Assembly: GCA_018398815.1 (NCBI GenBank)
Contig: CM031615.1
Span: 58,942,514 to 59,006,513, forward strand
Reading direction: 5' to 3'
From: Conus ventricosus
Taxonomy: Eukaryota; Mollusca; Gastropoda; Neogastropoda; Conidae
DNA length: 64,000 nt
Shown: positions 25,459 through 37,700 of the stretch, piece by piece
Layout of the letters: every line of letters starts with the position of its first letter
Numbering within the stretch: the stretch's first letter is position 1
Translations under genes and position numbers: made by a program
The notes under the pieces: model-generated
What the model was told of the DNA's origin: nothing
Databases searched by the model: none
What the model saw: the letters and a program-made list of their open reading frames with translations, nothing else

Positions 25459-25516
<58 letters not shown>
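25459..25516. repeat. 58-base G homopolymer
   Basis: Uninterrupted run of 58 G on the plus strand. The exact length is unlikely to be reliable in an assembly. Confidence 0.95.
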
Positions 25517-25518
<2 letters not shown>

Positions 25519-27473
25519 CAAACCAATCAGCAGGTATCATGGTGTAGCGGTTTTATGGATAATCTTGACGGCTGATCATGAAATATTGCTCCAATAAACT
25601 AAATAGTCAGATAATAATGCAAATAATATTGAAATGACTGCCAGAAGAACACAAGAGGATTAAAGTCACCGGAGCAGTACATGCAAACAAACATTCGGGG
25701 GCTGAGTCTTGATCACAGTTGGCCACTATATCCAAACCCTGGCTGAGAAAAGGTCAATTTTCTTGGGAAGTAAAGTCTCCAAGGAAACTTCCAAACAGAA
25801 ATGCTGCAGGAATCTAGGCATGATCAGAACCATTCACTCCACAAGACATGAAAAAAAACATGGTGACATGCCCCTTGCTAGCATGGGGAAGGAGGATGGG
25901 GACCACGACTAATCGCATCACTCTGAACAGATAGCATGGCTTGATCCTCAATTTAATTTCTTCTGAATTATGTTCCCAAATGAAAGCAACCATTATTACA
26001 CATGAAAAAACAACCATTTTAGAGAGGAAAGTGTATAAATATGGCTAAACAGTATTTGGAGCAAATCATTTCAATAAATCTCGAGCAAAGCACACAGTTA
26101 AGTGTCATTATTACTCCATTGATTTATTGAGGTGTCATCTCTAAAACGCCATTCAAACAATGTGCCGCAAATGTAATGAGGAGCTCTCTCCCCTACTTGC
26201 ACTAAGCAGCAATTCATTTATTTCAGATGTATTTTATAACCACAAACAAATCTCTTCATTGTGCTTACACTTTCTTAAAGCTCAATCAAGCAGAAAAATC
26301 ATCGCATTCATAAATGATTTTGATGTTTCAGTTAACCATTCACATTTATGATAAACTGCCACTGGTTTAATAATTCAATTGGCAAATATCTCACTCCGCA
26401 TGCTGGAAATCTTCCTTTGTTATGGATCATCTTCAATCCAAGATAGAGTTAACACATTCATGCTGAGTGCCTGCCAATGTAAGCAACATCTTGAAGGCCG
26501 AGTTTGTCAGAGAATGTGAACAGTACATTCATTCATGCCCAGTGCTTGCTGATTAATAACATCTTACAAGCTGAACTGTTTCTGACTATGTTTCTCGGTG
26601 ACATCATGAAGGCTAAATCCTTATGAGAATTTGTGTACACATTCACTCTGATCTTGCATGTTTCAATAGCAGTACATGTTTACAACTGCTTGATCCAAAG
26701 CATACAATCTTAACTTACTGCTGCACAGTGGCAACGTCTTGGAGCCCGTTTTAAACAAGACGGTGTCTACACATTCATGCCCTTCATTTCTTCAACAGCA
26801 GCAGGGCAGTGGTGATTAACATCACTGACGGTGACATGCATACCTAGGTCTTCCCATACAGGACAGGTTTAACACAGCTCCCTTCGCTCACTGCAGTCAA
26901 CTGGTGACCAACAGCACTGACGCAAAGACCTACATGTCTGTGCCTACCCATACAGGACAGGTTTAACACAGCTCCCTTCCCTCACTGCAGAAAACACCAC
27001 AAACAACCAGCTACTGGCATGCTTTTGAATTGGGGAAAAACCAACACATCAAACGAAAAACATGAAGTAACAAGGCTGTCCTCAACACAGGTTTCTACTG
27101 GCACATAGTAACAAAAACAGGTTTTAGAGGGCTTGAACACCTGGAGCACATCAGCTGTAAAAATGTAAAATAAGCACTATGAAATAACAGTTTACAGAAA
27201 CACTAACAATTAAAAAAAAATCCATTCTCTGTCTCCCGTGTGTTGCGATCAACGCTAGACTAGTCATTTCAATCAACATTGTTATTATTTCACAATAAAT
27301 CAGAGAAAAAAATGAAAATGGAAGAAAAGAATGAATTACTTAACTGAATTTGAACCAATCAACACATTTCAAACCTATGCCATTATTTCCTACCTGGTCT
27401 TAATAATATCAACCTGAGCTGAAATTTTGAAGAAACTGAAGGAGTCAAAAAGAATAACTTTCTCATCTGAATC

Positions 27474-27475
<2 letters not shown>

Positions 27476-27507
<32 letters not shown>
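27476..27507. repeat. 32-base C homopolymer
   Basis: Uninterrupted run of C on the plus strand. Confidence 0.95.
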
Positions 27508-27509
<2 letters not shown>

Positions 27510-28628
27510 ATTTTTCAACCAACTTCGTTACCTTATGCTTAATTTTTCAAAGAAAAACCAGCAGATGAATGCTGTTAGTAAGTATGACTTCATGAATATG
27601 GAATGCTTTGGAAAGGACTAATATTCGTACACATGAACATTGTTGCATGTGGCAACGAATCATTAAAGCGCAACTAATCTGTTGGCACTGAGAACTGACT
27701 AGAACTACAGCTTAATCCAAAGCACTTAAAATATATTGTGATCGTATATATATGTATACAAGAAAATCTGCATGTCTTGGCAAGACTTTGTTCAATAATG
27801 ACGGTAATGCTTGCTAAACTGACTCAATTTAGACGGTAAATGCTTGCTAAACTGACTCAATTTAGACACCATTCTACGTCGGAATCAACAACAAAATAAA
27901 GAAGAAATGTAGATATATAAAATCATTTTGAATAAAACATCTTCAGCTATATTGATTCATGGTAAAAAGTAATCAATTGTGCCAAAAACCTTGTCCTGTA
28001 CACAACAGTTTGTCAAGACAATGTACAAACAGGTGCCAATAAATAGTACATACATAAATGGTGACAACAGCGCTTCATTAATTTTAAACATGTCAGGTTC
28101 CGAGGAAGTATGGGGAAAAATGTACATTGCAACACAATCAATAAGTGTGATTTCATCTGCAACTTTTTTATTTTTTTGTTCAAAACGGTTGTCATTTTGA
28201 TTGAACTTAGCATTTTGTCTAGTCTTTTCACATTCACACTAATTGTGAACACTTGCATATTCCATCCTTGTTTCATCCTTTCAATGTAGGACTGTGTCAT
28301 TCAGTGACCTGACAATACATGGCAGTTTGCAGGAGAAAGAGGGAAGCCAGGCAGAAAGAGCAAAAGCAGCCCCTCCAGCCACAAAGGAAAGGCATGGGCT
28401 TTTGAAATATGGAAAGAGAAAGAAAGTGCATGAGCCGCGACTGAGACCTAGAAAGAGACAAGAACAGGCAATTAGTATAGGGCCCACAACATACAGTGGC
28501 CTAAGACTTCCGGGTGAGCACTCAATACAAAGAACTAGCAGACAGGTGTGTACACTGGGTAGGGGTGGAAGAACGGATCTGCTGTACAGCAGACAACTTT
28601 ATGAAAGCAACGACAGCTGGCTGGAAGT

Positions 28629-28759
28629 TCACCGCATGTCCTTCATGGTGACTGTCTTGCCAAAGATGTTGGACAACTGCTCCTCATACTCGTTGATGTT
28701 GCGCTTCAGGACTTCCATGCAAGGGCCCATCAACCGCTCAAAGGCTTGCACATCCAGCA
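28629..28759 (-). CDS. PRKAR2: PRKAR2 terminal exon with stop codon
   Basis: 131 nt: (V)[20 protein letters not shown], then [20 protein letters not shown], then MR and TGA. The acceptor is [18 protein letters not shown] and KRNI..YEEQL are the conserved RII C-terminal helix. The antisense plus-strand open frame at 28294-28770 is a shadow of this exon. Confidence 0.96.
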
Positions 28760-31700
28760 CTGAAAAATAAGGTGTGTAGTTCACCGTCTTGGATTGTTTC
28801 ATACTTGAAGACGGTTTCAAGTGTTAAAAGAATCTGATATTGGTGTTGTGAATAAATCATATCAGACGGAACAAAAAAAACTTCAATTTGTACTATTAGA
28901 GCAATGAATATAAAAACAAGATGTGTGTACCAACCTATTATGTCATTTTCATATTTGTGAACACCATCTGCTTGTGATCACTGTGAAAAAAAGTTCCAGT
29001 ATTACTACTACTACTAATAATAATGTTAATTTTTATAGCACCTATTCTCTAAAGATTAGGGCTCTAAGCGCTTTACATATAATATAATAAACACTCTCGT
29101 TTACACAACGGGCTGCCTACCTGGGTAGTGCTGACTGAAGAGCTGCCTGCCGGCGCATCATTCAGTCGTTTCCCGTGTCATCCGGTCAATATCGTTCTCA
29201 ATTTCCTTATTTCCTTCTTTCTTTCCGTTTCTCATGCAGGGTGCATGCTATGTGTAACGTGTCATCCATACCAACGGCCAAACTGGCCTTCTCTTCCGAA
29301 AGTTGGTGATGGGATTTTACGTGTGTGCAAGATGTTATGCGTGCGTTCACACACGGAACCTCGGTTTATAGTCTCATTCGAAGGACTGTATGGGAAATGG
29401 AGTCAGAACCAATGTTAACTCCGAGGGAAAAATCCCCTGTACCGAAACGGCCCGGCGGAGATTCAAACCCGCAACCCAGGATCACCAAGATTACAAGTCA
29501 GGCGCTCTACCAACTGAGCTATTCCGGCTCCCAGAAAAGACTAGTTGACCACTGTCAATGGGCTGTTGAGTCTTCAAGCGCAACACCTTCACTGACCTTG
29601 TACCAGCTCTCAGGTCTCCAGCCTCAGAACAGGTGATAAGGCCGATTTTCACACTTGAAAAATTCATCTAACTTTCTGTTGCAGAAAATTCTGTCGAAGG
29701 AATGCAGCACAGCGGTTTGTTGTACCACAAATGCACTCTGAATCCATGGTTTAATCAATTATGTTTTTGTCTTAACCCATTTTATTTTTCACCTGGAGCT
29801 GTCCCTAAAAATTTGGAATTACACATGAAATTTGAGGCCTGCCAACCATCCAGCATCGAAATGCATGTGGATTGCTCATAAGCCCAACTGATTTCCCCTT
29901 CTGTTCATGCATTTGATATGTCACCATTGAGAACTTCTTTTTTATAGTCTTACAGCAAAAACTCCAGAACAGATTAGACCTAGATCTGTTTCACTGAAAA
30001 CTTCATCACCTAACACAAAACTAATGTGATGAAACAGTAACCCGAATCCATGAAGATGCCAGAGACATTGAAGGGGGGTGGGGAGGGGTGGGGGAGACAT
30101 ACGACACAAATTAGAAATCAAGACTTGAGATTCAATTTTTAAAGTAATACTGATGAACAAATTATACACATTGGTGCCTGGGCAATTTTCCATCCCCAGT
30201 TTACATGAAGAGAAAGACCTGAACTCTCCCAAATTCTCTCGAAGTGTTTATTAATTCTGTCCATATCAATTACCTAAGGGAAGCTCCTGATTAAAGTTTA
30301 GTGAAAACTGATATCTGTACACAAACAAGGATGCAAACTGTCGATAAGCATAATAAACAGTGGGCTGGAAAACATCGAGTCAAATTTCTGGAGCTGCACA
30401 GAATGACGAACACCGAGAGGATGTGTGTGCTGCGACTTCATTATAGAAGGGGAGGTTTACAGATCATACTATGGGAAACAGAAGACATCTAAATAGTCAC
30501 AAGTTTACTTGTTTTAAGTGGTCAATGTGATTTTCCTATAGCTTGTACATGGCGTTTCCCTTCGTTTTCACACTCAGTACAATGCAAAGAACCTGTGTGC
30601 ATGCAGAGAAAGCATGGCGTTCTCCAAAAATTTGGAGAAAGCATGGCGTTCTCCGAAAATTTGGAACTACTCGGCCTCAGCATTACAACCACTAACTCAC
30701 CAGCACATTTGACATCTCCCTGTGCATATGCTGAAGCAGCTCGAGGTTGATGAGTAACCAATGCCAGCTCTGAAAAAACACAGAACAGCTGAAAGACATC
30801 AAGATCAATAAAGCAAAGCTGAAAAAAAAAAAAAGCGAAAATGCTGATTCAGCTTTTTATCAATTTATGATTTAATCATACTTTCACACTGCCCAATCTG
30901 CAATCGCCTAAAACTGCCAACGATAGAAACCAGACAATCCTAGTTCTGAAGAGATCTCTTTTCATGAGAAACAAACATGCAAGGTTTCAGAAGTATGGCC
31001 AGTGGTTGGTTTGTTTCAGCCAAAAATGCAGCATGGTCAGCTCTCCTACAATCAATATATGACGGGCAGCTGGACTGCCAGGTTCCAGCGGGACTGCCAA
31101 CTTACCTTTGGCAAAACTGCCAGCCTCTACAGCTATTTTCAGAGGGTTTCTTGCGAGTGTCAGTAGTACCACAATATTCAAAGTCTCTCTCTCTCTCTCA
31201 CACACTCTCTCTTGCAACATACATGATGAACTTTCTTAGATGGTCAGCTACTAGTATCAAAACATGTCCAGCAAAAAAACCCACCCTGGTTAAGTGTTCT
31301 TGCTTGAATAAAATTAGTTCTTGAAACAAACGGGAACAGAACCATGAAATCTAGGACACTGGAACAGTCTTCACACATCCCTATGGTGAAAGCCTTTACT
31401 GTGACAGACAAAATTCCTCTGCCACCATAATTCACAGAAAAATCATTGCAGTAAATGTTGCACCATGTACACAACTTTCTAATCATCACAGCCATGAAGC
31501 ATAGACACTGCAAGTACTGGGTTTGAAAAAAAATAACTTGACACCTTCTGTAAAAGCATTCCTCTCCTTTATGTCATATGGTTGCTTCCTTGTTCCCTTT
31601 TTTTTTTTTACATGTATGAAACTGAAACTTGTTTCTGCTCAATGACTGGCATGCAAAAATAACCTCCCTAACAGCAAGGGTACTAGGGTCTACCTAGGTT

Positions 31701-34700
31701 CTAGCTACCACCTCCAGCTTGGACAAGCTGAATCTAGCCAGAACCTAGGTGGGTCCTTGGACCCTTGCTGTCTGGGCTGTGATGTCCATTTGGTTGGGCA
31801 ATACTTGCTTCTAGGTCATCAACACAGGTATTTTCAATTTAACACCACAGGCTGCTTTGTGATATGCAGTGAAAACAACACTCAAAAGTTCTATAGCTAC
31901 GGTTGTTTTGAACAATGCACAGTTCCCTATCACACTGAAAATTCAGTGTACACAGAGGACAATCCATGGTTGTTGACAGCTCTGCCCCAGTCATGTCAAC
32001 TTTAACTGAGAAAACTACTCCCATTTCCAAATATTCTATATTTTACAATTTTGTTCCAGGGGGCAAAGGTCAAATTACATATCAACCTTCAAAATTCTGC
32101 AACATTTTGATTTATGTCCTAAACACACAAGGACAGAACAAAGCACATAGATCTATCCTTTTCCATTTCATTATACTGGTCAACCTGAAGACAAATATAA
32201 CTACTCCTTTAAATTTCCATTGTGTTCCAATTAAATTTTCAAAACAGAAGATGAAGTGCAGATCAACTCTTTCATTACACTGCATTCAGCAAAGTCTTCA
32301 ATGTTAGGACAGCATACAGATTTGTTTTCCATACTGCAGCATGTTCCATCAAAGCTTTGCATACAAAGATAAATGGACACATTTCCCCTTGCATTGCATC
32401 ATATTCCTTGCCCCTGCTTTGCTGTCAACGTGTCACAGTGATAACAAAGCTGAAACAGGGCTATAAATCACTGGTTTACCACAGTGACAACATTTACATC
32501 AGAGGATTAATAGATCACATTATTGTTAGGTGTGATCTAACGGACTTTAACATAAAACTTACCTCCAAACTTGACTTGTTTCTCAGTGATTGGAGAATTT
32601 AATCAAGTATTCATCTAGAATATAGTTATCTCCACAGTAAGGTGATAGCAAGTGTTCTCTGTGACTCAGATAAAGTGATGTTCCATCCACTTACCCCCAA
32701 AGTATCCACCTTTCTCAATGACTGTCAGGTCCTTCTCTCCAGTAGATGGGTCATTCTAAGGAAGAGAAGCAAAACGCAAGTCTGAAACCTCACTTCCATG
32801 AAATCCCTGCTTTATATTGCTCTAAACACCTCTTTGATTAAAAAAAAAGGAAAAAAAAACTATAAAAGGATAAGTGATAAATGTTAGCGCCTATGTTCCT
32901 GGAAATTTCCATCCTAAAAGTAAAGTAATCAATAAGTTTATCACCACTCATGGATTTGGATTTCTGCCTTCTCAAAAAAATGTCATACTAGGATAAAGAT
33001 CTCCAATTTTTTTAACAGGTCCCAGGATAAAACCTGCTCCTGCCTTAATATTATGAGAAAAATGCACACTACACACCTGACATTAATTCTTGTATTTAAG
33101 CAAAGATAAAGCTAACTGGTCACGGCTGGAAACTGCTCTTGTGAGTCACAATAATGTATGGGTCATTTAATGCAGTGTAAATGACAAAACACTGATGTCT
33201 GTATGGTTTAATCAGAGTGACACTGCAATACAAGAAAATACCTGAAGTAGTACAATCTTTCCGACTAAACATCAGTTCACAGCTCTTGCTATGGTCTGTG
33301 GTAAACAGACAAACATAGCTTATCATTGTATTTACGAAAACAACTGCTGAGTCAATGCGGACTAATGAACCATGGACAACAGATCAGGTCACTAGCTATA
33401 ACTAAGTTGATAGAAACCAACCACACACAACGAATATGCATATCCTAAATAATGCTTTCTAGAATATTCAATTCTGGAAATATGTATACATCCTACTAAA
33501 TCTATTTGTCTTTTGCATCTCAAGTACTCTTTGATGAATGTAATGATGCATAAACCTATTTGTACTTCAAACCACCTGACCAAGAATTATACAGGCAATT
33601 TTCAATCTTCATCAGCTGAACTATAATGTCAGCCTTCTCTATTACTGTGTAACAAAGATTGATCTTGTTAATGAGCATCAATTCAAAGCAATTAATCAGC
33701 AGCAAGTGCTCACGTGTGTGGAAACAACTAATGCACAAATCTTCAATGGATGAGATATCAAAGCATTACAGTGTGTGTGTGTGTGTGCGTGTGTGTGAAC
33801 AAATATGTGCTTATGCATGTATGCATGCGATATCACTATCATGTGTGCAACATCATCATCATCACTGCATAAAAATCAAAGTGCAACACATTCTATACTA
33901 ATATAAATAATACATTCTCTTTTCTTTTCTTATGAGGAATCATGAACACCACACTCAACAATTTTCTTAATCCCCTCCCAAGTTTCAGCAACTCGCATAC
34001 ACTCCACAAAACAATGTAGTATGATTATACACGGTTCTTCTATAAAGATGCCTGGATCTGAAGTCTAAACAAACATGTGAAATATTCTGTTGCTGTAGAT
34101 GTAAGATATTTGGTAATCATCATTTCATGTGTTCAACTTTGCTCATTCATTTTTGTTTTAAAGATCATCAATGAGGTAAGACTCATTTCTGAGGGTGGTT
34201 TTTTTGTTGTTGTTTCTGTTTTGTTTTGTTTGTTCATTTCTTTAAACTAAAAAGGCAACCGACAAAAGCAGACTGACCCAATGTCATTACTTTCAGGTAT
34301 TTCCTTGTCAAGAATATGCAAGGTCTATGTCAAACACGGTGACATCCCATTTGGTCTACTCCCATTTGGTCTACTCCCATTTCGTCTACTACTCCCATTT
34401 CGTCTATTTCCATACTGACCATACTGCAAGGCTCCCCCCTGGCGTAACCAGTGTCCCAGTCTACTCCAAAGCAGAATCGATGGTCTTTAGATTAGAGTAG
34501 GGCGAAGCCCGAGAGAGGACGAAGGACGAATGAACGAAGGCCGTTAGGCCAAGTCGTGCTCACACATTTCTGAGTAGGCGAAATGGGAGTAGACCAAATG
34601 GGAAGTAACCGTCAAACACAGTACTTATACTGTATTTCTGGTCAGTTGGTTGGAAAGTTACTTGACCTGGATGTGTAGTGCTGCTCAGTCAAGCGTGGCC

Positions 34701-37700
34701 ATTTTCCCCAAGGGCGTTTATCATGACACACCTTTCAAGAAGTCCTAAAATAGCCACTGCTCTAATACCAAACAGGGATGTGGTGGGAATATTGAAAATG
34801 AGGTCACCATGAGAGCAAGGCATACTGTCTAAGGATTCCACTGTGTACGCATGTGTGTATACGTACAAACACATATTCATACATTTTTTGCTTCATATGT
34901 ATATCTACTGATCTGACAAGAAAAAAACCTACATGAGGAACAACATGAAGCACCTCATATCACTCAATCAAACAGATTTCCACAAAACCAGTCACACTGA
35001 AGTCGGTGGGAAGCATCAAGTGAAGCTGATTACAGGTTATCACTCCAGCACATCAGGTTTAATCAGAAATCACATATAAATTTTCTGTAAATTATTTCTG
35101 AAACCAGGTTCTTGCATTCTGTAGTTACAAATACTGGAACATATCAATATAACTCATCTCTACACCCTAACAGTAATGAATTAAAGATCTAGTATTCTAA
35201 TTTTTTTCCCAGGCGCCTACATACCAGAAACAATTTACTTTCATGCATTACAGTACTAATTTTTATACAAAATTTCCCGCAACTATAGAATTAACATTGT
35301 TTAACACTCTAAAAAAAGAATGCTGTTGATAATACCTACACTAAAACTACTCACAGTGGATAAGAGCAAAAAGTAAACCGCACGAACAACGGACCACTCA
35401 CACACATGTATATAAACACACACACTCACGCAACTGCTTTCCCTTCGCCACAAGCAGGGTGTTAGTGTGTACGATATCACTCAGCGTGAAAGATACTAGC
35501 AGCAACTCAAGGCACAAACATATACCTCCTCATGTTTAATATATGCTTCACGCAACAGTTTGCGCTCAATGGATTCAGATTGGTCATCGTCAGGCTGTGT
35601 ATACAGAACACAGATCCAGCATCAGGCAGCACAAGACACAAACTGAACAAGCCCCACTGCAATGCTACTTCTTGGGTTGTTATTCTTTGCTATTGGTATA
35701 CATCTCTGGTAGTCTATTAATGTGGAAGGTATTTCATTTTGCTTGTGTATGTATACGGATGCATTTCATTTTGTCCAAATATGAGTGTTGCATTGTGTGT
35801 ATGTCAGAGAGGAAAAAGAGGGAGAGAGAAAGAGAAAAAAGAGAGAGAGAAAGAGAATGAGTGTGTAACTGTATGACTGTGTGTGTGTGTGTGTGTGTGT
35901 GACTATTTGTGTGTACATGCGTGTGTGCATGTGTATAACATCAATGTGTGTGCGCCAGTATGTGTGTGTGCCTATATGTGTGTGTGTGTGTAGTAATTAA
36001 CGTAGAAGGGTATAACAGATACTGAAGACAGCTTCACTGCTGAGGCACAAATATGCACACATCTTCAGTCTACAATACGGTAGGTGTTGCATTCATGACA
36101 CAAACTTTGGTCTACACTTTGAATTCCCACAATCATTTATATACGAGAACACATCACAGTTAAAATGCCCCGCTGACCACCCCAAGTAGACTCGATATAC
36201 TTGTTGAGCTTGCTGAACCTTTCCACACTGAAAGAAAAATTTGCAACCTTATGTTCATCCCATGGCTTAAAAATGATGTGCAAAAACATATTTGCACTTG
36301 CTACAATGAAGATATTTCCCAATTCTTCTGTTCATCGGAAGTAAGAAAACCCACCCTGTTCAGAGTGTGTTTGGAGGAAGAAAAAAAAAATCAGATAATT
36401 TCTTCTTTTTTTTCCTGGATAACTACACCCGAGTGTCTCCTTCTCAATGTTGAAATAACTGGCGCATTGTTTCCAAAGAGCATGTTGATTAGTATTGCTG
36501 TGTCTACAAAGCCACTACAAAGTATTACCACTACGTCAAAAGAAAACTACAACTGTTCTATGCTTCTTCTGCATTTTATCAATATAAAGCATAACATGGA
36601 CTACTGCCAAATGTCTAGAAATTCAATACAAAGCAAAGCAGTTACAATGTTCCTACTGTTTCACTATTGAACTGCATGCTCTGCCTGTTGGAGAAACATG
36701 AACCTCCCTCTGCATAAAGGTTTAAGTTTCTGGTACAGGATAACACTTTCACTTTTGCAGGAATAGATTCTATTCAAATTAAACTTATGTCATAGTACAT
36801 CATGGTAAAATCACATACAGTACCAACAGCATGATTTTTTTCCTCATTTTTTGAGAAGATGGGAGAAAAGAAGATCTTGGCTGCCTTATCACCCTGAACC
36901 CATTCCCCATCCCAGACAGCACAAATGATGTCAGTCATGACCTGTATCCAACAGCTACTCTTCAGGAGCTATCAATTTTATATACGTCATCCCAAGTTCC
37001 TGACACAGAGCCTGAACCACTGCCGAGTTCAGTTTGATGGTCTTCAACACAGCCTATTCTAATCTACCACAGATCGGACACATTCTGTTACTAGTATTAG
37101 GCTTCCCATAAATGACATCTGATCAGTCACAGTGAGCAAGACTCTCTCCAACACAAAGGCATGAAGATGGCATCACTGAGGTCATCACAAGTCCAGGGCA
37201 TGAAAGGCCACAGTATCTACTATTTCTTTTCAAAGACAATAGTGACAACGATGATACTGCACAAATCCATTTCAGCACATGTGCTAAGACCACAGACAAT
37301 TAATATGTGATGTTAGACATTGGATGAGTCATACTGTGTAATTGCAATCAAGCAAACCATTTTTGTTTTGTTTTCATCATCTATCAAGCACTGTTATTTT
37401 TTTTAATTTCCCATTAACAAATTAAAAAAAACAAAAAAACAATTTGCAAATAAACAGTAAACAAGTGGGGTGTGTTTATCGTTTACTGTTTATCGTTTAC
37501 TGTTCCCTACCTCATTTCATTTCTGAATTTGCAAATAATCTGTAAAAACAAGATCCTGAAGAGATGGACCCAATCGGGACTTTGAGCATGGAAAATTTGT
37601 CTTCATGCTTTCAACATCACAACATCGGCATCATATAAAACCAGTATAAAGAAACACTGACAGGTTCAGAGTTTCACATGTTGCTGGCATTCAGAAAACA

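Larger units (their letters stand above)
23361..28628. other. 3' flank and possible 3' UTR of PRKAR2; homopolymer tracts
   Basis: No second gene was recognised downstream of the PRKAR2 stop at 28629. On the minus strand an AATAAA lies within the A-rich stretch near 28165, but I cannot tell whether it is used. Visible repeats: (CA)n at about 24173-24190 and 24418-24436; a 94-bp-spaced pair containing ACAGGACAGGTTTAACACAG (about 26857 and 26951); and a tandem pair built on TGCTTGCTAAACTGACTCAA (27800-27866). Confidence 0.5.

Noticed and set aside
28294..28770. 158-codon plus-strand open frame
   Set aside because: It is antisense to the PRKAR2 terminal exon and 3' region, with no domain resemblance.
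29450..29532. Functional tRNA gene on the minus strand
   Set aside because: The A and B boxes are good, but the anticodon arm does not pair and the sequence continues into a SINE body and tail.
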